The notes under the pieces were generated by a model that ran no database searches, was not told the origin of the DNA, and saw only the letters and a program-made list of their open reading frames with translations. DNA of 13,574 bases. Origin: an uncultured Erysipelotrichales bacterium (lineage in GTDB: Bacteria > Bacillota_I > Bacilli_A > Erysipelotrichales > Coprobacillaceae). Positions within the stretch are counted from its first letter, which is position 1. Each line of letters opens with the position of its first letter. A program made the position numbers and the translations under genes. Shown here in pieces: positions 1 through 7,928 of this stretch. Location of the stretch: NCBI GenBank assembly GCA_910586805.1, contig CAJUJC010000052.1, positions 1-13,574 of the forward strand. Direction: 5' to 3'.

Positions 1-4
1 TAAA

Positions 5-40
5 AAAGTGGTAGGACTTAATAAAAATTTCTACCACTTT
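5..40 (-). terminator. Stem-loop at left window edge, possible leftward terminator
   Basis: AAAGTGGTAG (5-14) pairs perfectly with CTACCACTTT (31-40), and two further pairs (G15-T30, A16-T29) extend the stem. Read on the minus strand the stem ends in a run of six T (7-2), as an intrinsic terminator would. On the plus strand the stem is followed by GTCAAC, so it is a poor rightward terminator. No convincing minus-strand gene lies just to its right, so its owner is unclear. Confidence 0.35.
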
Positions 41-130
41 GTCAACACTCTGAAATATTATATGTTTAAAATTCACTTTCATACAAAGTTAGATAAAGAT
101 TTCTAGAGCAAAGTATTTATCAATGAAGAT

Positions 131-316
131 ATGTATATAATCAATATTATATATTTTAAAACAGAAAACTATGGATTTGAAAATATAAACAAAATTGTCA
201 TTATATATGATGAAAAAGACTATGATATTAAGTATGTTAAAAAAATTATTGCAAAAAAAGGGTTGAAATACTGTTTTAGAAAGGACAAAGTATTTTACAG
301 TTTCAATGAAAATTAA
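131..316 (+). CDS. Possible small hypothetical protein (61 aa)
   Basis: A 61-codon frame begins at ATG 131 and ends at TAA 314-316. The product is hydrophilic and rich in Lys, Asp, Tyr and Ile, with no signal peptide, membrane segment or motif I recognise. There is only a weak GAAG upstream of the ATG and no clear promoter. In DNA this AT-rich such frames arise by chance, and the opposite strand is also open here for 83 codons. The plus-strand product looks more protein-like than the very Phe/Ile-rich antisense one, but it may still not be a gene, or may be the tail of a decayed gene (the frame is open back to about 105). Confidence 0.22.
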   Translation: MYIINIIYFKTENYGFENINKIVIIYDEKDYDIKYVKKIIAKKGLKYCFRKDKVFYSFNEN

Positions 317-655
317 TATTTGTTGATAATTTAAAGTCAATAGCTATTCATTGTGTATATTTGTATATTCCTATTAACAACGAATTATTCAATTCCCAAA
401 ATAAATCTATTTGGCTAGATGCAAAACCAATAAAAGAATCTAAAATACCAATAATATAGTCATGGCACAAAAAAACTTATTATCTTTTCTAGTATAAAGT
501 ATTTTCAATATGATTAAAATCAAAAAGACTAATACATTCATAACATATTAACTTTTTAGAAAAAAACTTCATATACTTTTTTTGACAAAATACACCATTT
601 TTACACATTGCTTTGTTATTATGGGCTATATGTGAAAGAATGGGGAGAATATCGC
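317..655. other. Intergenic leader region before the acylation operon
   Basis: About 340 bases with no credible gene: all frames are short and the base composition is very AT-rich. It holds the possible -35 box at 582 and the ribosome binding site of the first operon gene (642-647). I see no riboswitch-like structure or tRNA. Confidence 0.5.
582..609 (+). promoter_or_regulatory. Candidate promoter for the dlt-like operon
   Basis: A perfect TTGACA lies at 582-587. The best-spaced -10 candidate, CACATT at 604-609 (16-base spacer), is poor. A better -10-like hexamer, TATTAT at 617-622, is too far away. If real, transcription would start near 615-630 and leave a short leader before the ATG at 656. 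The weak -10 could mean an activator-dependent promoter, or that the TTGACA is chance. Confidence 0.3.
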
Positions 656-2170
656 ATGAAAAATGTATTAGAATATTTAGAAAAATCAGCATTGACTTCA
701 TCACAAAGAATTATAGATGAAAATCAATCTTATTCATATCATGAACTTTACTTACAAAGTCAACATATTGGAAGCAATCTTGCAAAAATCATTCCTTGTC
801 GTTCACCTATCCCACTGTTTTGTCAAAAAGGGGTAGAGTGCTTAAGCGCATTTTTAGGAAGTGTTTATGCTGGATGTTTTTACGTTTTATTAAATCCTGA
901 ATTACCAGTAAGTCGTTTAAACCATATTTTAGAAATTCTAGAATCTCAATATGTTTTAACCGATTATGAGCATTATCCATTAGCTTTAGAATACTTTCCA
1001 ACAAAAACAATTCTTTTAATTAATGATTTAAAACAAGGAGATATTGATGTTGATTTACTACATTCCATTAGACAACAACACTTAGATATCGATCCTTTAT
1101 ATGTACAGTTTACATCAGGATCAACAGGAGTACCTAAAGGCGTTGTTGTTAGTCATCGTTCAGTTATAGATTTTATTGAATATTTTACAGATATATTCAA
1201 TATTACACAAAAAGATGTTATTGCAAATCAAGCACCTTTTGATTTTGATGTCTCTGTTAAAGATATATATTCAGCATTATCTTCAGGCGCATCACTTGTT
1301 ATTGTTCCTAAAAGATTATTTTCTTTACCATCTGAACTCATTGATTTCTTGTACGACCATCATATAACAACAATGATTTGGGCTGTATCAGCACTTTGTT
1401 TAATTTCAACATTTCATGGATTGGACTATAAAACACCAACATCTATTCAAAAAGTATTATTCAGTGGTGAGGTCATGCCTATAAAGCATCTTGATTATTG
1501 GATGAAGCATTTCCCAAATGCTATGTTTGTTAATTTATATGGACCAACTGAAATCACATGTAACTGTTTATATCATATTATTGATTCAAATAGAGATTAC
1601 CAAGGACGAGTTCCCATAGGAATTCCATTTCCTAATGAAAAAGTCTTTCTATTAAATGAACAGAATCAAGAAATAAAAGAGGATAACCAAATTGGTGAAA
1701 TTTGTGTAAGTGGAACTGCTCTTGCTTTAGGATATTATGGAAACAGTGAACAAACACAAACACATTTTGTTCAAAATCCATTAAATCCTTATTATTTAGA
1801 AACAATATATCGTACTGGTGATTTAGGTTATTATAAACAAAACGAAATGTACTTCTCTGGACGCAAAGATTTTCAAATTAAATATCGTGGACATCGTATT
1901 GAATTAGAAGAAATAGAAAAAGCAGTAAGTGAATTTGATGGCGTTGAAAGAGGAATTTGTTTATTTGATCAGGAAAAAAGTCAACTCTTTGTTTACTATG
2001 TTGGCTCTTTACAAAAAAAAGAACTCTTTACATTAATCAAGGAAAATTTACCTTCTTATATGATTCCTAGTCGCATTATACCAATAGATCAGTTTCCACT
2101 TACTAAAAATGGAAAAGTGGATAGAAAAGAATTGAAGAAAAAAGGAGTGCGTAGACATGCAACATCTTAA
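656..2170 (+). CDS. Amino-acid adenylating ligase, DltA-like (504 aa)
   Basis: An ANL-superfamily adenylation enzyme that should activate an amino acid with ATP and load it on the phosphopantetheine arm of the carrier protein encoded two genes downstream. Visible core motifs: P-loop FTSGSTGVPKG (152-162), FDFD region (195-198), NLYGPTE (293-299), YRTGDL (385-390), RGHRIELEEIE (411-421) and NGKVDRKEL (485-493) with catalytic Lys487. Length matches DltA (about 505 aa) and there is no fused carrier or condensation domain. Asp198 aligns with the Asp that binds the substrate amino group in DltA, so an amino acid substrate is likely. The residue matching the pocket Cys of DltA (FCGE) is Ser270 (FSGE), so D-alanine is not assured. 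Start chosen at ATG 656, which has GGGGAG eight bases upstream; a TTG at 608 has no such site. The last 14 bases overlap the decarboxylase gene, implying translational coupling. Confidence 0.85.
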   Translation: MKNVLEYLEKSALTSSQRIIDENQSYSYHELYLQSQHIGSNLAKIIPCRSPIPLFCQKGVECLSAFLGSVYAGCFYVLLNPELPVSRLNHILEILESQYVLTDYEHYPLALEYFPTKTILLINDLKQGDIDVDLLHSIRQQHLDIDPLYVQFTSGSTGVPKGVVVSHRSVIDFIEYFTDIFNITQKDVIANQAPFDFDVSVKDIYSALSSGASLVIVPKRLFSLPSELIDFLYDHHITTMIWAVSALCLISTFHGLDYKTPTSIQKVLFSGEVMPIKHLDYWMKHFPNAMFVNLYGPTEITCNCLYHIIDSNRDYQGRVPIGIPFPNEKVFLLNEQNQEIKEDNQIGEICVSGTALALGYYGNSEQTQTHFVQNPLNPYYLETIYRTGDLGYYKQNEMYFSGRKDFQIKYRGHRIELEEIEKAVSEFDGVERGICLFDQEKSQLFVYYVGSLQKKELFTLIKENLPSYMIPSRIIPIDQFPLTKNGKVDRKELKKKGVRRHATS

Positions 2171-3335
2171 TATCAATCATATTTTAAAAATAGATCAAAC
2201 ACCCCTCTATATCTTTGATATTGATGTTTTATATCAAAGAATTCAATATCTTAAAAATTATTTACCTCAAAGGGTTTCACTTTGTTATGCAATGAAAGCT
2301 AATCCTTTCTTAGTCAAAGAATTAGAAAATCATGTTAACAAATTAGAAGTTTGCTCTCCAGGAGAATATTATATTTGTGAAGAAAATAATATTCATGTTG
2401 ATAAATTGGTTATTTCTGGTGTTTATAAATCTTCTCAAGATATTGAACATATGCTCTTAAAAGGTGTAAAAACATTTACAATAGAATCTTTAACACAATT
2501 TGAATTACTTTGTGAACAATGCCAAAAACATCATCAAACAATAGATGTTTTATTAAGACTTACAAGTGGCAATCAATTTGGTATGTGTCAAAAAGAGGTC
2601 ATTCAAATCATTCATAATCGAAAACAATATCCTTATTTACATATTTTAGGTATTCAATATTTTTCTGGAACGCAAAAAACAAGTGTCAAAAAATTATATA
2701 AGGAATGTCAAAAATTAGATGAGTTGATTTCTTATCTTAGCCAAGTTGAAAATTATAATGTAGAAGAATTAGAGTTTGGTGGTGGTTTCCCTGTTTCATA
2801 TTTTGAAGATGGAAAAATTTTTGATGAAGAAACTTATCTTAATGAATTTTCTAAGTGTCTTAATGAAATGAACTATCAAGGAAAAATAATTTTAGAATTA
2901 GGGCGAAGTATTGTTGCAAGTTGTGGAAGTTATTTAACAAGTGTTGTTGATATGAAAGTTAATCATAATGGAAATTACGCTATATTAGATGGTGGAATGC
3001 ATCATATGGCTTATTATGGACAAATGATGGCAATGAAACATCCTGTATATCATCTTTATCCTGAGCGTGAAAATAATAATCCCCAAACATGGAATTTGTG
3101 TGGAGCATTATGTACAATCAATGATTTGATTGTCAAACAATTACCAATAACCAATCTTAAAGTTGGTGATGTCTTTGTTTTTGAAAATACAGGTGCTTAC
3201 TCTATGTGTGAAGGAATTTCATTATTTTTAAGCCGAGATTTACCAGCAGTTTATTTTTATAAAGATAACACTTATACAAAAGTGAGACAGCATATTCCAA
3301 CATATCCAATAAATAGTATTGAAAGGAGGCGATAA
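2157..3335 (+). CDS. Fold-type III PLP-dependent decarboxylase, LysA/BtrK-like (392 aa)
   Basis: A member of the ornithine/diaminopimelate decarboxylase family (alanine-racemase-like barrel plus C-terminal beta domain). Lys47 in CYAMKANP should form the Schiff base with PLP, GGGFP (208-212) binds the phosphate, ELGRSIV (247-253) stands for the usual EPGR, CGALCTINDL (315-324) is the conserved C-terminal Cys/Asp region, and NTGAYSM (344-350) is the active-site Tyr motif. Length is normal. Start ATG 2157 has AAAGGAG nine bases upstream and lies inside the ligase gene. Position between ligase and carrier genes argues for a role in preparing the transferred group rather than in lysine synthesis. 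BtrK of butirosin biosynthesis, which decarboxylates glutamate while it is bound to a carrier protein, is a precedent from the same family. A racemase-like activity cannot be excluded. Family is confident; substrate is unknown. Confidence 0.85.
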   Translation: MQHLNINHILKIDQTPLYIFDIDVLYQRIQYLKNYLPQRVSLCYAMKANPFLVKELENHVNKLEVCSPGEYYICEENNIHVDKLVISGVYKSSQDIEHMLLKGVKTFTIESLTQFELLCEQCQKHHQTIDVLLRLTSGNQFGMCQKEVIQIIHNRKQYPYLHILGIQYFSGTQKTSVKKLYKECQKLDELISYLSQVENYNVEELEFGGGFPVSYFEDGKIFDEETYLNEFSKCLNEMNYQGKIILELGRSIVASCGSYLTSVVDMKVNHNGNYAILDGGMHHMAYYGQMMAMKHPVYHLYPERENNNPQTWNLCGALCTINDLIVKQLPITNLKVGDVFVFENTGAYSMCEGISLFLSRDLPAVYFYKDNTYTKVRQHIPTYPINSIERRR

Positions 3336-3336
3336 T

Positions 3337-3567
3337 ATGGATACACTTATTGAAATTTTAGAAGATATTCAACCTGAAGTTGATTATGAAACATGTGAAG
3401 ATTTAGTAGATGCACATCATTTAGATTCTTTAATGATTTTATCTTTGATTTCTGAAATTGAAGATGAATTTGATGTTTCTATTCCTACTGTTGAAATCAT
3501 TCCTCAAAACTTTAATTCTGCAAAAAATCTTTGGGCATTAATCCAAAGATTACAGGAGGAAGATTAA
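3337..3567 (+). CDS. Acyl/aminoacyl carrier protein, DltC-like (76 aa)
   Basis: A small acidic four-helix carrier protein. Ser31 in HLDSLM is the phosphopantetheine attachment site, and the size is close to DltC (about 78 aa). It should receive the aminoacyl group from the upstream ligase and present it to the MBOAT protein at the membrane. Start ATG 3337 has AAAGGAGG (3322-3329) seven bases upstream; a TTG at 3319 lies within the preceding gene and is unlikely. One base separates it from the decarboxylase stop and one base from the MBOAT start, so the genes are surely cotranscribed. A phosphopantetheinyl transferase is not encoded in the window. Confidence 0.9.
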   Translation: MDTLIEILEDIQPEVDYETCEDLVDAHHLDSLMILSLISEIEDEFDVSIPTVEIIPQNFNSAKNLWALIQRLQEED

Positions 3568-3568
3568 T

Positions 3569-5152
3569 ATGCAGTATTGTGAACCGCTATATTTTTTAAT
3601 ATTCCTACCAATTGTTGTTTTGATATATCATTTCACCCCTCAAAAAAAGCGTTGGATTATTCTTCTCATCGCAAGTTATCTCTTCTTTATATCATTAAGT
3701 CGCTTTCTTATTATTTATTTATTCATAGCAACGATTTGGATATATGGATTGGGTAGAGTTATTGAAAAATTACAAATGGAAAGAAATGAAAAAATCAAAC
3801 AATGTGAAAGAGCTGAAAAAAAGGCAATAAAAAAATTATATCAAGCTTATCAACGTCGATATCTTATATTAGGTGTTGTAGGTTTGATTGGATTATTAGT
3901 TATTTTAAAGTATTCTGATTTTATTGGAACAAATATCAACTCTCTTTTAGAAAACGTAAATACTTCCATACCTATCTATCGTTTTATGGTTCCTATTGGT
4001 ATTTCTTTTTACACTTTACAAGGTGTTTCCTATCTTGTTGATATTTATCGTGAAAAGATTCAAGCAGATCATCATTTAGGAAGATTGGCACTGTATATGA
4101 GTTACTTCCCTCAACTTATGGAAGGTCCTATTTGTCGATATGAACAAACAGCAATGGCTCTTTTTGAAGGAAAAGATTTAACATCTATGAATATTCGTTT
4201 TGGGATGCAAAGAATTCTTTATGGGTTGATTAAAAAAATTGTGATTGCTGATCGTTTAAACCCATTCATTCGTCAAGTGTTTAAAGACTATCAACAATAT
4301 GATGGTGGCATGATGGCTCTTGCTATGGTTTGTTATACTTGCCAACTTTATATGGAATTTTCTGGAACGATTGATGTTGTGCTTGGAAGTTCTCAAATTT
4401 TTGGAGTATCTTTACCTGAAAACTTTAAACAGCCATTCTTTTCAAAATCTATTTCTGACTTTTGGGCAAGATGGCATATAACACTTGGAACATGGTTTAA
4501 AGATTATATTTATTATCCAATGTCTTTATCAAAACCACTTAAAAAATTAACAAAATGGGGAAGAAAAAATATAGGACATTATTATGGTCCTTTATTATCA
4601 GGAACAATTGCTTTATTTTGTGTATGGTTTTGTAATGGAATATGGCATGGTGATGCATGGAATTATATTTTCTTTGGTATGTATCATTTTATCTTAATTT
4701 TCTCAGCCAATATGCTTGCTCCTATGATTTCAAAATTTTATGAAATCACACATATTTCTAAAGATTGGTTTTGGGTTAAAGTAATAAGAATATTAAAAAC
4801 AGCTTTCCTTGTTTGTGTTGGTGAATTATTCTTTAGAGCACATGGATTAAAAGCTGGTTTAGAAATGTTTTCTAAGATGATAACAGATTTTACATTTACC
4901 TCTTTTAAAAACTTAACATTTTTAAATTTGGGTGTTGATAGTCGTGATTTTTTAATTGTTATGATAACATGTATTATTATCTTTATTGTGAGTTTATGTC
5001 GTGAAAAACAAATTCCTATCTGTTTATCTATTGAAACAAAACCACTTGTTATAAGATGGACGATTTGGTATGGTCTTATTTTTTATTTAATTATCTTTGG
5101 AGCATATGGTGTAGGATATATTCCTGTTGATCCTATATATGCTGGATTTTAG
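3569..5152 (+). CDS. MBOAT-family membrane O-acyltransferase, DltB/AlgI-like (527 aa)
   Basis: A polytopic membrane protein of the membrane-bound O-acyltransferase family, expected to move the carrier-bound group across the membrane towards a surface polymer. Family marks: ISFYTLQGVSYLVDIYR (145-161), YFPQLMEGPICRYEQ (179-193), FWARWHITLGTWF (298-310) and NGIWHG (356-361) with His360, the expected catalytic histidine. At 527 aa it is longer than DltB (about 400) and nearer AlgI. A charged helix at about 67-97 follows the first membrane segments. The protein ends in PIYAGF, which resembles the C-terminal FIYFQF-type motif whose Tyr relays the acyl group in DltX; no separate DltX gene is present. 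Start ATG 3569 has AGGAGGA eight bases upstream. The stop overlaps the ribosome binding site of the next gene. Confidence 0.88.
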   Translation: MQYCEPLYFLIFLPIVVLIYHFTPQKKRWIILLIASYLFFISLSRFLIIYLFIATIWIYGLGRVIEKLQMERNEKIKQCERAEKKAIKKLYQAYQRRYLILGVVGLIGLLVILKYSDFIGTNINSLLENVNTSIPIYRFMVPIGISFYTLQGVSYLVDIYREKIQADHHLGRLALYMSYFPQLMEGPICRYEQTAMALFEGKDLTSMNIRFGMQRILYGLIKKIVIADRLNPFIRQVFKDYQQYDGGMMALAMVCYTCQLYMEFSGTIDVVLGSSQIFGVSLPENFKQPFFSKSISDFWARWHITLGTWFKDYIYYPMSLSKPLKKLTKWGRKNIGHYYGPLLSGTIALFCVWFCNGIWHGDAWNYIFFGMYHFILIFSANMLAPMISKFYEITHISKDWFWVKVIRILKTAFLVCVGELFFRAHGLKAGLEMFSKMITDFTFTSFKNLTFLNLGVDSRDFLIVMITCIIIFIVSLCREKQIPICLSIETKPLVIRWTIWYGLIFYLIIFGAYGVGYIPVDPIYAGF

Positions 5153-5162
5153 GAGGAGAACT

Positions 5163-6107
5163 ATGTGTAAAATATTGAAAGGAATAACTTTTATCAGTAT
5201 TTTTGTTGTGTTGTTAATGATAACTTCATATATTTTGTCTCCTAAAAACAATGATAGAGAAAGTGGAATGTTACAACCTACTGCATATGGTATTTTAACT
5301 GAAGACAAAAATACAATCGATACATTGATTATTGGAGATAGTGAATCATATAGTTCTATTTCTCCAATGCAATTATGGGATGAACAAGGCTATACATCTT
5401 ATGTTTGTGGAACTCCTTCTCAACCACTTTATCAATCTTATGAGTTTTTAAAAACAACTTTAAAAACTCAAAAACCTAAGATTGTTATTTTAGAAGCAAA
5501 TGCTCTTTATCGTAGACTAAAATTGAATAACTATGTATGTTATCAAGCTGAACAATTTATACCTGTATTAAAATATCATAATCGTTGGAAAACAATTGAA
5601 CCACAAGATTTTTATGAACCTATTGAATATACATGGGAAAATGATATGAAAGGATTTCGTTATCAAACAGGTACAAAACCTTCAAAAGTTTATGATTATA
5701 TGAAAAAGAAGAAGAAAGAAAAAAATATATCTCCCAAAAATTTATATTTTTTAAATAAAATACGTAAACTTTGTGAAGAAAATGATATTCAGTTTGTTTT
5801 AATGAGTGTTCCAAGTTCAAAAAACTGGAATCATGACAAACATAAAGGTGTTCAAAAATATGCAAATCAATATAACATTGAATACATAGACATGAATTTA
5901 TTAAATGATGAAATTGGTATTGATTGGTTAAAAGATACTCGTGATCAAGGAGATCATGTCAATTATAATGGTGCATGTAAAGTCACTCATTATTTAGGAA
6001 ATTATTTAAAAAAGAAAAACATTCTTACTAATCATAAAAATGATAAAAACTATGAAAATTGGAATGTTAGTCTACAAAAATACAAAACTAAAGTTCATAA
6101 AAAATAA
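5163..6107 (+). CDS. Membrane-anchored SGNH/DltD-like protein (314 aa)
   Basis: An N-terminal membrane anchor (about residues 7-25) is followed by an extracellular SGNH-hydrolase-like domain. The nucleophile motif is GDSES (58-62, Ser60), and the catalytic Asp/His end is DQGDHVNYNGA (261-271) with His265. DltD-type proteins work outside the membrane with the MBOAT partner and carry or transfer the acyl group to the polymer; by position this is the same role here. A lysine run at 181-187 and a basic tail after 283 might contact an anionic polymer. Start ATG 5163 has AGGAGGAG (5151-5158) just upstream, overlapping the MBOAT stop; the TTG at 5127 lies inside that gene. It is the last gene of the operon and is followed by a terminator. 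Confidence 0.82.
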   Translation: MCKILKGITFISIFVVLLMITSYILSPKNNDRESGMLQPTAYGILTEDKNTIDTLIIGDSESYSSISPMQLWDEQGYTSYVCGTPSQPLYQSYEFLKTTLKTQKPKIVILEANALYRRLKLNNYVCYQAEQFIPVLKYHNRWKTIEPQDFYEPIEYTWENDMKGFRYQTGTKPSKVYDYMKKKKKEKNISPKNLYFLNKIRKLCEENDIQFVLMSVPSSKNWNHDKHKGVQKYANQYNIEYIDMNLLNDEIGIDWLKDTRDQGDHVNYNGACKVTHYLGNYLKKKNILTNHKNDKNYENWNVSLQKYKTKVHKK

Positions 6108-6132
6108 AAGGAGTTACTACAAGTTAACTCCT
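6101..6132 (-). terminator. Terminator of the DUF885 lipoprotein operon
   Basis: AGGAGTTA (6109-6116) pairs with TAACTCCT (6125-6132), an 8-bp stem with an 8-base loop. Read on the minus strand the stem runs into TTTTATTTTTT, a good U-tract. It serves the genes reading leftward from 8747. Confidence 0.75.
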
Positions 6133-6135
6133 ATG

Positions 6136-6160
6136 ACCGAGTTTTATACTCGGTTTTTAT
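6136..6160 (+). terminator. Terminator of the dlt-like operon
   Basis: ACCGAG (6136-6141) pairs with CTCGGT (6149-6154), followed by TTTTTATTTT on the plus strand. It lies 29 bases after the SGNH stop. The tail reaches into the last codons of the convergent lipoprotein gene. Confidence 0.8.
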
Positions 6161-7917
6161 TTTGTTTCATCTATATAATCTTGAATATCCTTTTCAATAA
6201 TATCATAACAAACACTACCTGTTTTTAATAATGCCTTATGAAAATCTAATGCATTAAATTTATTCCCTAATTCACTTTCAGCTTTCTTTCTTAATTCCAT
6301 TATCTCTACATATCCTGCATAATAAGGAATAAAAGCTACTGGATTTGCTTGAATTTGTTGATAGAGTTCCTCACTTGCTGCAAGACCATTTTGCTTTAAA
6401 AAATCCATAGCTTCATCATGTGATAGTCCATCATAATGAATAGCAATATCAAATAAAGCAACAATACAATTAATATATATTGACTCATAATTATAATAAT
6501 CCAATACATCTTGAGAAATCTCATCACTTAAATAATTAAGAACTTGTGTTTCTACATATGTTGCATATCCTTCAACAAAACCTAAATTTCCTTGTAATTT
6601 TAACCAATTGGATTCTTGAGAACGATAATAATGATCATATTGATACATATGTCCTGGTATTCCCTCGTGAGCAACTGTTTGAAATGTAGAAATAGACTTT
6701 GTATTTCCTGAAGAAGGAGAATCCTCATATTTATTTGCATTTACAAACATTTCTCTTGGTTGGGTACTATCCAATGCTGGTATATTAAAATAAGCAGCTA
6801 TTCCTGGATTTGCTAAATCCTTACTTAAAGACTTTATATTATAATCAATATCTCCAAATGATGGGAAATCATTTTTAATACTTTCATTCAAATCTTTAAG
6901 GATACTTTTATAATCTGTATATTTTGTTTCCATCTTTCTTATATCTTCATATACAGTAGGATTATCCATTTGAATCTTCATCATCTTCATAAATGCTTCC
7001 TTAGCATAATTATTCAATAATTTTTTCATATCTTCTACTGAACGATCATTTCCCATTGCTTTCTTATAAAGAATTTCATAATATTCTTTACCATTTTTTA
7101 GTTTGGCTAATCCTTCTTTATTATTTTTTTGTGTTTTGAGTTCATTCAAAGTTTTTTTGATATTCTTCATAGCACCTAAATAACTCTCTACAAACACATC
7201 TTTCACTTGCTTTTGATAATCTTTTGTTTTTTGATCACTTAACTTCAATTCTTCAATATGAGTTAAAGCCTGTTTTAAAATGCTACTTTGATCTTTTAAT
7301 TTTAAAATATTATCAACTCTATCAAGAACTTCTTCAAAATCAATACGCATCAAACCTTTATCTGCTTGTATTTTTGTATATTCTAAAATATCATTAATAT
7401 AAGGTTTAAAACTTTTCATTAATTGAATATAATCTTTAACATCTTCTTCATTTCTCATTTTGAAGTCAGCAAAGAAACTTTCAAAACTATAATGAACACC
7501 TTTCATTGGTTCAAAATAATTATACATATATTCAAATTTCTCATCACTATATTCTTTTGCAACAGATAAGTCAAACGTCATTTGGTCATAAATATCCTGT
7601 TGCGTCTCATTTAATAAATCTCTATCAAACTGACTCAATTCCTTTTGAAATTCATCAATTTTTTCACGAATATCATCATAGTTTTCATCATTAAAGACTT
7701 CACCAAAATCAATATCAACATTTTCTTTTTCAAAACCATATTTTTCAGGATTTTCAAAATAAATATGATATGTTGAATAATCATCTTCAACTGATTCTTT
7801 TAAATCTTTTAAAACAAAACTATCAAACTCTTTTTGGACTTGACTTTGATTTGGAGAACATCCTACTAATGAGAATGTTAATGCTGTTATTAAAAATAAA
7901 GATATATATTTTTTCAT
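6157..7917 (-). CDS. DUF885 family putative metallopeptidase lipoprotein (586 aa)
   Basis: The N-terminus is a lipoprotein signal: basic MKK, a hydrophobic stretch and lipobox LVGC with Cys20, so the mature protein is tethered outside the membrane. The body is a long helical DUF885 domain with AHEGIPGHMYQ (416-426), the HExxH-like zinc motif of this family (His417, Glu418, His423), and EGYATYVE (449-456) as the likely third-ligand helix. Length is typical. A peptidase role on peptides or cell-wall-derived substrates is inferred from the family; the substrate is not known. ATG 7917 is preferred over GTG 7920 because AGGAGG (7925-7930) then lies seven bases away. That site overlaps the stop of the upstream Mrp gene, so the two form an operon. 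Confidence 0.85.
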   Translation of the reverse strand: MKKYISLFLITALTFSLVGCSPNQSQVQKEFDSFVLKDLKESVEDDYSTYHIYFENPEKYGFEKENVDIDFGEVFNDENYDDIREKIDEFQKELSQFDRDLLNETQQDIYDQMTFDLSVAKEYSDEKFEYMYNYFEPMKGVHYSFESFFADFKMRNEEDVKDYIQLMKSFKPYINDILEYTKIQADKGLMRIDFEEVLDRVDNILKLKDQSSILKQALTHIEELKLSDQKTKDYQKQVKDVFVESYLGAMKNIKKTLNELKTQKNNKEGLAKLKNGKEYYEILYKKAMGNDRSVEDMKKLLNNYAKEAFMKMMKIQMDNPTVYEDIRKMETKYTDYKSILKDLNESIKNDFPSFGDIDYNIKSLSKDLANPGIAAYFNIPALDSTQPREMFVNANKYEDSPSSGNTKSISTFQTVAHEGIPGHMYQYDHYYRSQESNWLKLQGNLGFVEGYATYVETQVLNYLSDEISQDVLDYYNYESIYINCIVALFDIAIHYDGLSHDEAMDFLKQNGLAASEELYQQIQANPVAFIPYYAGYVEIMELRKKAESELGNKFNALDFHKALLKTGSVCYDIIEKDIQDYIDETK

Positions 7918-7928
7918 CACATTTCCTC

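Noticed and set aside
89..340. Minus-strand frame of 83 codons
   Set aside because: Very Phe/Ile-rich product typical of the antisense of AT-rich coding-like sequence, with no ribosome binding site and no motif.
608..655. TTG start extending the ligase by 16 residues
   Set aside because: The extension has no ribosome binding site, while ATG 656 has GGGGAG at the right distance and gives the usual DltA length.
2157..3335. Housekeeping diaminopimelate decarboxylase (lysA)
   Set aside because: Its overlap with the ligase gene and single-base spacing to the carrier gene point to a pathway-specific enzyme, and no lysine genes are nearby.
5127..5162. Upstream TTG start for the SGNH protein
   Set aside because: It lies within the MBOAT gene and lacks a ribosome binding site; ATG 5163 follows AGGAGGAG.
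656..6107. Plain dltABCD operon for D-alanylation
   Set aside because: The decarboxylase gene inside it, the long MBOAT protein and the changed ligase pocket do not fit the standard operon, although D-Ala as substrate is not disproved.
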